NCBI GenBank assembly: GCA_030691985.1
Contig: JAUYDB010000141.1
Location: forward strand, 1 to 22,414
Reading direction: 5' to 3'
Length of the DNA stretch: 22,414 bases
Source of the DNA: Candidatus Omnitrophota bacterium
GTDB taxonomy: Bacteria; Omnitrophota; Gorgyraeia; 2-01-FULL-45-10
This document shows, piece by piece, positions 14,385 through 20,577 of the stretch. How positions within the stretch are numbered: the stretch's first letter is position 1; the number at the start of each line of letters is the position of its first letter. The position numbers and the translations under genes are program-made. The notes below the pieces were generated by a model, which was not told the origin of the DNA, made no database searches, and saw only the letters and a program-made list of their open reading frames with translations.

Positions 14385-15632
14385 TTATCCTTCAGCATAT
14401 CTTCCTATCGCAAGAGCCGAGTTTGAGCCGGTCGGGCTGAACGAATTTATCAGGATATTCTCCACTTTCTTCCGCCTTGCCTCGTTTGGAACACAATCCA
14501 GGTCGCAGCGCCTGTCCGGTTTTTCGTAATTTATTGTCGGAGGAATGAACCCTTCCGCGAGCACCCCTATCCCTGAGGCAAGGTTAAACGCTCCGCTATT
14601 GGAGAAGCTCTCGCCCACCATAGACTTTATCGAGCTAACGGGCGGCGCTTTGGCGCAATCGCCGAATACGTTCTTTATAGCCGTCGTCTCCATAGCGTCG
14701 CAGTCAAGGGTCGAATTGGCGCTCGCGCTCACATAGCCGATGTCGTCCGCGTTTAAACGCGCGTCTTCAAGACAAAGCCGTATCGCTTCTTCAGCGCCTT
14801 TTGCTTTAGGGCTGTATCGATTTTTGCTCGCGGGATCGAACGATGCGCCGTATCCAAGTATCTCGGCGTAAATTCTAGCGCCTCTCTTCCCGGCGTGTTC
14901 GAGTTCCTCTAACACCGCCACGCACGACCCTTCTCCAAGTACAATGCCATTTCTGCGCTTATCAAACGGGCAATTGACTTCTTCTTTGCCGGGGCGCGAT
15001 CCGGCCAGGTGGCCGACCTTATAAAAACCCTTATATGTCTGCTCGCAAAGTTCCTCCACCCCGCCTGCCAGCACAACTTTATAATCATATAAAGTCATCA
15101 TATTCATAGCATAATATATAGCATCTAAACTTGAACAAAATCCGGTAGAAATTGTGCTGTTGAAACCCTGTATATTAAACACAATGGATATATGGCTTGC
15201 CGGCGAATTTATAACAGTATTGGGGAATAGCGCGGGGTTGACCGACCTGGGGCCTTCGCGCAATGCCTCTTTGTCAAATTCGCTTATGGACCAGACCGAG
15301 CCCATGGTCGAGCCGAGAGAAACCCCGAATAAGTCAGTCTCTTCCTCGGTCAGAGGATGTTTTATCCCGGCATCGTCCAACGCTAATCTGGAGGCCGCCA
15401 AAGCCAGCTTTGTGCTTCGGTCGAGATTCCTCAATCCTTTAACGCCCAATATGGCTTCCGGGTTAAAATCCGCTATCTCGCCCGCAAGACTCGTCCGGAG
15501 ATTATCGATATTAAACAGGCTGACCTTCTTTATGCCGGATAGTCCGTTTTTGAGCGCATCCCAAAAGGCCTCTTTACCTATGCCGTTTGGCGCTAATATG
15601 CCTATTCCTGTGATTACAATCCGCTTGGCCAT
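14385..15632 (-). CDS. Degenerate beta-ketoacyl synthase, chain-length-factor-like
   Basis: This 415-residue protein is a FabF homologue end to end, from RIVITGIGILAPNGIG to INSFSPTGSNSALAIGRY. C166 remains (STGFCSSLD), but both catalytic histidines are gone. The AHGTST segment reads ASANST, placing S304 at the first His, and the GH motif reads VGESF, placing E341 at the second. Without them decarboxylation of malonyl-ACP should fail. The gene opens the operon that ends with an intact KAS, as in KS/CLF pairs of type II polyketide and aryl-polyene systems. Those factors usually lose the Cys, whereas here the Cys is kept and the His are lost. Start ATG with a weak AAGAAG site; no promoter found upstream. 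A non-catalytic partner is the best reading; an acyl-transfer role for C166 is possible. Confidence 0.88.
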   Translation of the reverse strand: MAKRIVITGIGILAPNGIGKEAFWDALKNGLSGIKKVSLFNIDNLRTSLAGEIADFNPEAILGVKGLRNLDRSTKLALAASRLALDDAGIKHPLTEEETDLFGVSLGSTMGSVWSISEFDKEALREGPRSVNPALFPNTVINSPASHISIVFNIQGFNSTISTGFCSSLDAIYYAMNMMTLYDYKVVLAGGVEELCEQTYKGFYKVGHLAGSRPGKEEVNCPFDKRRNGIVLGEGSCVAVLEELEHAGKRGARIYAEILGYGASFDPASKNRYSPKAKGAEEAIRLCLEDARLNADDIGYVSASANSTLDCDAMETTAIKNVFGDCAKAPPVSSIKSMVGESFSNSGAFNLASGIGVLAEGFIPPTINYEKPDRRCDLDCVPNEARRKKVENILINSFSPTGSNSALAIGRYAEG

Positions 15633-15676
15633 ATTTTTCTTCTTAAAAGGGACACTCTTTTGGCGCTCGAACTTAG

Positions 15677-15717
15677 CCCCCCCCTCACCCTAACCCTCTC
15701 CCCGGAGGGGAGAGGGG
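15677..15717. repeat. GC-rich palindromic intergenic element
   Basis: A C-rich run with CACCCTAACC leads into a 10-bp perfect stem (15694-15703 with 15707-15716, loop GGA). It differs in composition from everything around it. Hairpins of this CCCTCTCCCC-GGA-GGGGAGAGGG type recur in unrelated bacterial genomes from memory (not checked here). It is transcribed only if the next operon starts upstream of it. Confidence 0.75.
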
Positions 15718-15747
15718 ACTACTGCTTTGAAATTCCATACCACAAGC

Positions 15748-15785
15748 AAAATACCCGATTCCATTTTATTGGAATCGGGTATTTT
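15748..15785 (-). terminator. Rho-independent terminator of the excisionase-like gene
   Basis: A perfect 16-bp stem (15748-15763 with 15770-15785, six-base loop) contains a GC block and ends in A- and T-runs on both sides. It begins three bases after the gene's stop and could work in both directions. It separates this gene from the fatty-acid operon. Confidence 0.85.
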
Positions 15786-15787
15786 CT

Positions 15788-15976
15788 TTATTTACCGATG
15801 TCTTTTTCTTCCTGATTCGTTATCCAGCGGTCAATCGTAGCTTTTTTGAACCGCCAGTTGGCCCCTACCTTAAAACAAGGAAGCTTCCCGGTCTTCGCGT
15901 GCTTGTAAATTGTAACGGGCTTCATCCTTAGATAGGTGGCCAATTCCTGAACCGTGAAGACATTGTCTTCTGGCAT
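15788..15976 (-). CDS. Small MerR/excisionase-type helix-turn-helix protein
   Basis: This 62-residue protein consists almost entirely of an HTH_17-type domain: FTVQELATYLRMKPVTIYKHAKTG, then the wing LPCFKVGANWRFKK. Such proteins bind DNA as excisionases or as small transcription factors. No integrase or att site is nearby, so a regulatory role is preferred. The ATG follows GAGGTGG. It is a single-gene unit with its own promoter, a folded leader and a strong terminator. Two other genes in the window (20071 and 20578) carry the same domain type fused to other modules, so the lineage uses this fold repeatedly. Targets are unknown; the inverted repeats in its own leader are candidate operators. 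Confidence 0.85.
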   Translation of the reverse strand: MPEDNVFTVQELATYLRMKPVTIYKHAKTGKLPCFKVGANWRFKKATIDRWITNQEEKDIGK

Positions 15977-15997
15977 AATAGCACCACCTCTTTTACC

Positions 15998-16064
15998 GCC
16001 CTTTATATTAGTTATACTTTTTTTGTATAGACTAATATGCCCTTACACATCTTCGTATAAGGGC
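15998..16064 (-). promoter_or_regulatory. Structured 5' leader of the excisionase-like gene
   Basis: The leader holds a hairpin with GCCCTTA/TAAGGGC arms (16064-16058 with 16045-16039), then a longer one with ATATTAGT/ACTAATAT arms and an A7 loop (about 16038-16005). A third block, AAAGGGC (16004-15998), could replace the first hairpin's 3' arm. These are alternative folds just before the ribosome site. The same palindromes could instead be protein operators. Confidence 0.5.
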
Positions 16065-16090
16065 ACATATGTTAATTCAGGGTGCTATAA

Positions 16091-16118
16091 AGTATACATG
16101 ATAATTTTGGGTTGTCAA
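16091..16118 (-). promoter_or_regulatory. Sigma70-type promoter of the excisionase-like gene
   Basis: TTGACA (16118-16113), 16 bases and TATACT (16096-16091) on the minus strand. The start is expected near 16085, giving a leader of about 108 bases that includes the hairpins. Confidence 0.75.
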
Positions 16119-16149
16119 GGGCGGGAAACAAAATTTTTGAGGTGTAATG

Positions 16150-16180
16150 ATATAACTTATTGTAAAACAATGAGTTATAT
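16150..16180. other. AT-rich inverted repeat upstream of the promoter
   Basis: A 14-bp stem (16150-16163 with 16167-16180) has one G/T-type mismatch and a three-base loop. It lies between the HAMP gene's 3' repeat and the -35 of the next promoter. It may be an operator or a weak terminator; the sequence does not decide. Confidence 0.5.
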
Positions 16181-16193
16181 AATTAATATTTTT

Positions 16194-16265
16194 CGTTATC
16201 CGTAGCCCGTTATCTGTTGTCCGTGTTAAAGTCTTACGAATAACGGACGACGAACAACGGGTAAC
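16194..16265. repeat. Heptamer repeat (CGTTATC type), inverted pair
   Basis: The left side has units CGTTATC, CGTAGCC, CGTTATC, TGTTGTC, CGTGTTA (16194-16228). The right side has inverted units GTCTTAC, GAATAAC, GGACGAC, GAACAAC, GGGTAAC (16231-16265). The 7-base period is kept on both sides although the units vary. It follows the HAMP gene by 24 bases and, with the promoter, leader and hairpin entries, accounts for the 313-base gap 15977-16289. Confidence 0.85.
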
Positions 16266-16289
16266 GAAATGTGGCTTTATTGAGCGCGC

Positions 16290-16883
16290 TTATATCTTGT
16301 ATTTATTCAATTCCTTCTCAAGGTCATTTAGCTTCTTATCTACCCTATTTATAGCATTATTCGCATAGGGTATAGAGGCCGCTAACCGCCGCAGCTCGTT
16401 CATCTCGTTTGAAATAGCATTTAGCCGCTCTTTTTCTATCCTGACAGCCGACTTAATGCTATCTGTAAGAGTGTTTATATGGTCCGCGAGGCCTGTCAGC
16501 TCATCGCCCTTTCTCAGCACTATATGCGCGGTGAGGTCGCCGGATGCCATGCTGCCCAACACCTGCTCTATCCTGTATATCGGGCCTGCTATCTTATGGG
16601 ACAAGAGTATGCCTATAAGGGCTACCAGCGGAGTAATGAGAAGCATGGTAATCAATATCCTGAAATTTACAGTGTTTACTATGGCCATCAGCCGCCCCTG
16701 AGGGTAGACATTCGCCAGCTTCTCCCCCACAAGCAGCATGGTTGAATAATATACCACGTAGGAGCACAATGCCGCCGTAAGAAACATGAGCATTAAAATA
16801 AGCCCTATATATTTGAGCTGAAAATACCTGGAGATAAGATAGTGTTTCCTTTTAATAACAGGCCTGTTCAATTTGGCAGCCAT
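16290..16883 (-). CDS. HAMP-domain membrane protein without output domain
   Basis: This 197-residue inner-membrane protein has membrane helices at about 27-49 and 74-95 around a short periplasmic loop. A HAMP domain at about 94-145 shows the usual pattern: AGPIYRIEQVL, SGDL, RKGDEL and DHINTL. From about 145 to the end it is charged coiled coil (NELRRLAAS, KKLNDLEKELNKYKI). There is no kinase, cyclase or methyl-accepting domain, so it must pass a signal by contact or act structurally. The gene starts one base after the stop of the secreted PDZ protein, which makes that protein its likely periplasmic partner. Start by ATG; the family is not named. Confidence 0.85.
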   Translation of the reverse strand: MAAKLNRPVIKRKHYLISRYFQLKYIGLILMLMFLTAALCSYVVYYSTMLLVGEKLANVYPQGRLMAIVNTVNFRILITMLLITPLVALIGILLSHKIAGPIYRIEQVLGSMASGDLTAHIVLRKGDELTGLADHINTLTDSIKSAVRIEKERLNAISNEMNELRRLAASIPYANNAINRVDKKLNDLEKELNKYKI

Positions 16884-16884
16884 G

Positions 16885-17877
16885 TCAGTCTTTCCTCCAC
16901 ATTGTTATTTGCCTTCTTGCGGTTATGGGAATCGATTTCGATTTCGTTTCCCGGATCAATTCTATCGCCTTTTTAAGCGGCATATAGCGGGTAGGGTTAG
17001 CGTCTATCGCCACTATAATGTCGCCCTTCTCAAGTCCTGCTTCAGCCGCCGGGCCGGCAGGCCTCACTCCCGACACCGTAAGCCCGTCAAATTCCATGGC
17101 AAGCGACGCGCCTATGAGGCCCTCGGAAGATCCGGAAGCCAGTATGCCGCGCCTTATGCCTGTGATAAACGTCCTTTCAATAGTCAGCTTGATCTCAAGC
17201 GACGGCTTCTCGATCAGCGCGTTCACGATATCTTTCAGCAGCATATACCCTGTGAGCCTGCCCCACACCGCGACAACCATATCGCCTTTTTTTATACCTG
17301 CCTCGGCAGCTGAGGAATCCTCGAGGACGCTTTCCACTTCCGGAAAGACGGCCTTCATGGCTAACTTTATTCCAAGAGAATTCTCCATGCGCTCGGACGC
17401 TTCTTTAAACGTCTTCTCTTCAGCCATGGGCGATCCGGAGACCGTGCCATAGCGCTCAAATTCCTCCCGCCGCTTCACATCGTATTCCTTAATAACCTCT
17501 TCTTTCCTGTATAGGTAGCCCTGTAAAAACACTACCCCGTCTCTTGCGGCTTTAGAATCAGGATCGAGCTTCAGGACTTTATTATAATACGCAAAGGCTA
17601 TAGCGTAGTCGCGCCGCTCCCGGGCCTGCTCGGCCAGTTTCAGCAAATTGTCCTCTTCGCTGTCGAAATATAGTTCACGGATATCCGCCTTCGCGAGCGC
17701 GATCTCGCCCTCAGGGGTTGAAAAGACTATCCTGTCATGGTAGTCCTCGACCACTATGCCTTTCAATTCTTTGCCGTCTTTTAAGTAGATCGTGTCGGCG
17801 GCGGAATGTGAAGCCAACAGAATGCATAGGGCGTAGAGCATAGAGCATAGAAAAATCGGTTGCGCATATCGTCTCAT
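16885..17877 (-). CDS. Exported TPR and double-PDZ protein
   Basis: This 330-residue protein has a signal peptide at 1-27 (cleavage near SHSAADT). A small beta domain at 29-70 (DTIYLKDGKELKGIVVED) is of the kind that often follows export signals. A TPR-like helix pair lies at about 77-110, with PDZ domains at about 167-235 (AAEAGIKKGDMVVAV) and 253-322 (AAEAGLEKGDIIVAI). There is no protease triad, so it is a periplasmic scaffold and not a DegP-type enzyme. Residues 10-19 of the signal peptide are encoded by a heptamer array. An ATG at codon 13 could be an alternative start. It is coupled by a one-base gap to the HAMP membrane protein. A weak TTGTTA-N18-TATATA promoter-like pair lies near 18070-18099. 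Confidence 0.85.
   Translation of the reverse strand: MRRYAQPIFLCSMLYALCILLASHSAADTIYLKDGKELKGIVVEDYHDRIVFSTPEGEIALAKADIRELYFDSEEDNLLKLAEQARERRDYAIAFAYYNKVLKLDPDSKAARDGVVFLQGYLYRKEEVIKEYDVKRREEFERYGTVSGSPMAEEKTFKEASERMENSLGIKLAMKAVFPEVESVLEDSSAAEAGIKKGDMVVAVWGRLTGYMLLKDIVNALIEKPSLEIKLTIERTFITGIRRGILASGSSEGLIGASLAMEFDGLTVSGVRPAGPAAEAGLEKGDIIVAIDANPTRYMPLKKAIELIRETKSKSIPITARRQITMWRKD
17823..17850 (-). repeat. Heptamer repeat inside a coding region (CTATGCT type)
   Basis: Four units in phase: CTATGCT, CTATGCT, CTACGCC, CTATGCA. They encode LCSMLYALCI of the PDZ protein's signal peptide. Because 7 is not a multiple of 3, each unit is read in a different frame, yet the product stays hydrophobic. 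Confidence 0.8.
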
Positions 17878-17942
17878 AATCCCTCTCTATACTAAAACAC
17901 GTTAAGACAACTACAACAGAAATTTTTATCCATAAAATTTTT

Positions 17943-18100
17943 CGGCTTCCGGCGACAAGGCCATGTGGCCATGGGGGTTGAGCCGTATAAATTTTGTTAA
18001 GGTTATAGCTGCCGTTAAACTCTTATACGCCTCGTATCCATAAGGACACAGATAACTTAAAATAGATATATAGATCCTAATCACACTTGATAACAAAATT
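17943..18100 (-). other. Candidate structured RNA upstream of the PDZ gene
   Basis: The 250-base gap between larC and the PDZ gene has nested inverted repeats. The outer stem is 10 bp and perfect (17990-17999 with 18091-18100), with GTTAT/ATAAC and short GTGTCC/GGATAC stems inside. A second element (17943-17985) is closed by CGGCT/AGCCG and contains CCATG/CATGG. It does not match a riboswitch class that I can recall. It could be the 5' leader of the PDZ gene or a small RNA. Confidence 0.4.
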
Positions 18101-18104
18101 AGGC

Positions 18105-18120
18105 GAGGCCCCCTGGCCTC
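18105..18120 (-). terminator. Possible terminator after larC
   Basis: GAGGCC-AGGG-GGCCTC forms a short GC-rich hairpin 8 bases past the larC stop. The tail GCCTAATTTTG has only four consecutive T, so strength is doubtful. Confidence 0.4.
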
Positions 18121-18127
18121 ATGGCTT

Positions 18128-19315
18128 CTAGAGAGGCGGGCCGAAAAATTTCGCTGCCCGCTTCGCCTCTTCGTAAACAGTTTTTAGCGGAATTTTCTTC
18201 TCGCGCGCGATGCTGACGCATTCATCATGCTCGGGCGATACTGTAGCCATGCTGCCGGCGCCGCTTATCTTAACGCCTATGTTCCCATAAGGCGTCTTTA
18301 CCCGGGATGTTTTCCTCGACAATTTATATCTATCCGCCTCGTAGAACCGCGTTCCGATAGTGGTAGTCTCGCTGAATATCACCGATGAGATGCTCTCCAG
18401 GTCCGAAGGCTCGGCAAGGACACTAAGCTTGATAGCTGTCCGCGACTTCTTCATCTGGATTGCGGTGGTATAGACGTCGAGCGCGCCTTCCGCGAACAAT
18501 CTCTCAAACAGGTATTCGAAATGCTGAGGATTCATATCGTCGATATTCGTCTCGATTACAAATACCTTATCTTCGGCGAAAGAATGGACCGCCTCACCGA
18601 TTATGACCCTTAGCATATTGGGCATACTCTCAAGCTGTCTTGAGCCCGCGCCATAACCGATGGCGGAGGCCTTCATCTGCGGCAGTCTCCCGAAACTTTT
18701 TGAAAGCGTCTTCAGTATAGCGGCGCCGGTGGGGGTGACAAGCTCCGATTCGATTCCGGAAATAACCACCGGCGCGCCTCTTAAAAGCTCTAACGCGGCG
18801 GGCGCCGGCACAGGCAATCTGCCGTGCCGGGCGGCGATAAATCCTCCGCCTAAATTTATCTTCGACGCGTAGACTTCGTCTATTCGAAGCTCGTCTATCG
18901 CTATAGCCGTTCCGACGACATCGACGATAGAATCGATGCCTCCCAGCTCGTGCAAACGCTCATCTCTTCCGGATCTTGCGCCATGGACTTTCGACTCGGC
19001 TTCGCCGATATTATAGAATATGCCCCTGGCGGCATCCTTCACCCTGTCATTCAGCGAACTTTTATTTATAAGGGCCAGCACCTCTTTCAAAGAGCGGTGG
19101 CAATGGCGTTCATTGCCTGATATTACACAGTCAAATTTAGTTCCGGCGATCGCGCCGCGCATAACCTTTCGGGCTTTCAGCCCGTAGCGCCTTTTCAGCT
19201 TAAGTTTTGAAAGCCCTTTCTTCAAAACGGAAAAACTTAAACCGGCGTCAAGAAACGCCCCCAGCGTCATGTCGCCGCTGATACCGCTGAAACAGTCGAA
19301 ATAGGCGATTCGCAT
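18128..19315 (-). CDS. larC: LarC, nickel insertion protein of nickel-pincer cofactor synthesis
   Basis: This 395-residue protein starts with the family signature MRIAYFDCFSGISGDM and continues with LHELGGIDSIVDVVG and HGRLPVPAPA. LarC uses CTP and places nickel into the pyridinium-bisthiocarboxylate nucleotide to complete the cofactor of LarA-type racemases and epimerases. In Lactobacillus plantarum the protein is made by frameshifting between two frames; here it is one continuous frame. It follows larB by 8 bases. LarE and LarA are not in the window, so they must lie elsewhere if the pathway is complete. Cofactor users other than lactate racemase are common, so the substrate cannot be told from this locus. 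Confidence 0.95.
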   Translation of the reverse strand: MRIAYFDCFSGISGDMTLGAFLDAGLSFSVLKKGLSKLKLKRRYGLKARKVMRGAIAGTKFDCVISGNERHCHRSLKEVLALINKSSLNDRVKDAARGIFYNIGEAESKVHGARSGRDERLHELGGIDSIVDVVGTAIAIDELRIDEVYASKINLGGGFIAARHGRLPVPAPAALELLRGAPVVISGIESELVTPTGAAILKTLSKSFGRLPQMKASAIGYGAGSRQLESMPNMLRVIIGEAVHSFAEDKVFVIETNIDDMNPQHFEYLFERLFAEGALDVYTTAIQMKKSRTAIKLSVLAEPSDLESISSVIFSETTTIGTRFYEADRYKLSRKTSRVKTPYGNIGVKISGAGSMATVSPEHDECVSIAREKKIPLKTVYEEAKRAAKFFGPPL

Positions 19316-19323
19316 AAAATTTC

Positions 19324-20064
19324 CTATTGATTTATCAGGCTCGCGAAATAGCCGGCGCCGAAACCATTGTCGATATTCACGACCGCCACGCCGGGCGAAC
19401 AGCAGTTCATCATGGTAAGAAGCGGCGCGATCCCGCGAAAAGAAGCGCCATAACCGACGCTCGTCGGGACAGCTATGACCGGCTTCGAGACAAGCCCGCT
19501 GATGACGCTGGCGAGCGCGCCTTCCATGCCGGCTATTACTATAACTACAGCGGCCTTCGCCAGGATATCCTTTTTATCCAGAATCCTGTGTATTCCCGCT
19601 ACGCCGACATCATACAGGCCCTCGGCCCTGTTCCCCATAAGCTCAAGCGTCGCCTTGGCCTCCTCCGCGACCGGCATGTCTGCCGTGCCCGCGGTCACTA
19701 TCAAAACGGTACCGCGTTTTAAAACCGCGGGGCGTTTCCTGTAACTTATTATACCCGCCTTTTCGTTGAAACCGGCTTTCGGATACAGTTTTCTGAGCCT
19801 TGAGAAAAGGGCCTTGTCCGCGCGCGTTATCAACAACACCCCATCGTGAGAAATTATCTTATTCGCGATCTGTATTATCTGCTCGGGCGTCTTGCCTTTG
19901 CCGAATATAACCTCCGGGAACCCCCTCCTCAGGCTCCGGTGATTATCGACCTTGGCAAAACCGAGGTCTTTATACGGAAGGTCTTTCAGCATCCCGAGGG
20001 CGCGTTCTATTGATAGACGGCCCGATTTCAAATTATCCAATATCCTGCGGATCTTCTCTGACAT
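19324..20064 (-). CDS. larB: LarB, pyridinium-3,5-biscarboxylate mononucleotide synthase
   Basis: This 246-residue PurE-like protein carboxylates and hydrolyses nicotinate adenine dinucleotide, the first step of nickel-pincer cofactor synthesis. Visible landmarks are GTADMPVAEEA at 126-136, VAGIHR at 155-160, the GMEGALASV loop at 179-187, VPTSVGYGAS at 199-208 and NCCSPG at 220-225. The last contains the cysteine position (221/222) where LarB enzymes form their covalent adduct. The N-terminal helical part is normal for LarB. It starts 6 bases after the HTH-TM gene and precedes larC, so the three form one unit; an HTH-TM protein leading a cofactor operon is odd. Confidence 0.95.
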   Translation of the reverse strand: MSEKIRRILDNLKSGRLSIERALGMLKDLPYKDLGFAKVDNHRSLRRGFPEVIFGKGKTPEQIIQIANKIISHDGVLLITRADKALFSRLRKLYPKAGFNEKAGIISYRKRPAVLKRGTVLIVTAGTADMPVAEEAKATLELMGNRAEGLYDVGVAGIHRILDKKDILAKAAVVIVIAGMEGALASVISGLVSKPVIAVPTSVGYGASFRGIAPLLTMMNCCSPGVAVVNIDNGFGAGYFASLINQ

Positions 20065-20070
20065 GTCGGA

Positions 20071-20466
20071 TTAAGCCTTGAGAATAAGATACAGCAAAAT
20101 AATTATCGCGAGAAACGAGAGAATATAAAAATCGTTGAAATAAAAGAAATCTTTTATCCTCTCTCCGGGGGTATAGTCATATTCCATGGTTAGCGGCTCT
20201 ATCCGTTTTATATCGCGAAAGGGTGCCGTGCGTATAGGGGGATTATCGCGTGAGTCAAGCCCCTCCTCGGCGCGTTCCGGCTCTTTCTTCTCTATCTCTA
20301 AAATCTCGGCCCTTATGGCGTCGATCTGCTCTTTGCGGAACCTTAAAAAGGTTCCGCCAATCCTGTAGGCCGGTATCTCGCCGGCATCCACAAGCCGCTT
20401 CACCTCTTCCTCGGAGATCTTCAGATGTTCCGCGACCTCTTTTATGCTGATAAGTTTTTCAGGCAT
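20071..20466 (-). CDS. HTH_17 (excisionase-type) domain protein with C-terminal membrane anchor
   Basis: This protein has 131 residues from ATG 20466, which has GGAG six bases upstream; a TTG four codons earlier is less likely. Residues 2-50 are an excisionase-type winged helix (ISIKEVAEHLKISEEEVKRL, then AGEIPAYRIGGTFLRFRKEQI). A charged linker follows, and a single membrane helix ends the protein at about 112-130 (FYILSFLAIIILLYLILKA). There is no signal peptide, so the HTH stays in the cytoplasm. It could be a membrane-tethered DNA-binding protein or an HTH used for protein contacts. The neighbours are a bactofilin fused to the same domain (upstream, across a heptamer repeat) and larB (6-base gap). 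The function is not known. Confidence 0.85.
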   Translation of the reverse strand: MPEKLISIKEVAEHLKISEEEVKRLVDAGEIPAYRIGGTFLRFRKEQIDAIRAEILEIEKKEPERAEEGLDSRDNPPIRTAPFRDIKRIEPLTMEYDYTPGERIKDFFYFNDFYILSFLAIIILLYLILKA

Positions 20467-20490
20467 ATCTAACTCCAACTGACTTTCTAG

Positions 20491-20564
20491 CGTATAGCGG
20501 ATAGCGTTTAGCGTATAGAAAATAAAAAACTATACGCTATCCGCTAAACGCTGTACGCTAAACC
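20491..20564. repeat. Heptamer repeat (CGTATAG type), inverted pair
   Basis: Left units CGTATAG, CGGATAG, CGTTTAG, CGTATAG (20491-20518), an A-rich 11-base loop, then right units CTATACG, CTATCCG, CTAAACG, CTGTACG, CTAAACC (20530-20564). The inner pair is perfectly complementary. The next two units are present in both arms, but in the swapped order for perfect pairing. It occupies the gap between the bactofilin and HTH-TM genes. Confidence 0.9.
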
Positions 20565-20577
20565 TGCCGAATCCGCC

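Noticed and set aside
15788..15976. Excisionase of an integrated phage or element
   Set aside because: No integrase, att repeat or phage gene is near; a stand-alone regulator with its own promoter and terminator fits better.
17943..17985. Cyclic-di-GMP (GEMM) riboswitch
   Set aside because: The conserved GGCAAACC- and CGCAAAGCC-type segments of that class are not visible.
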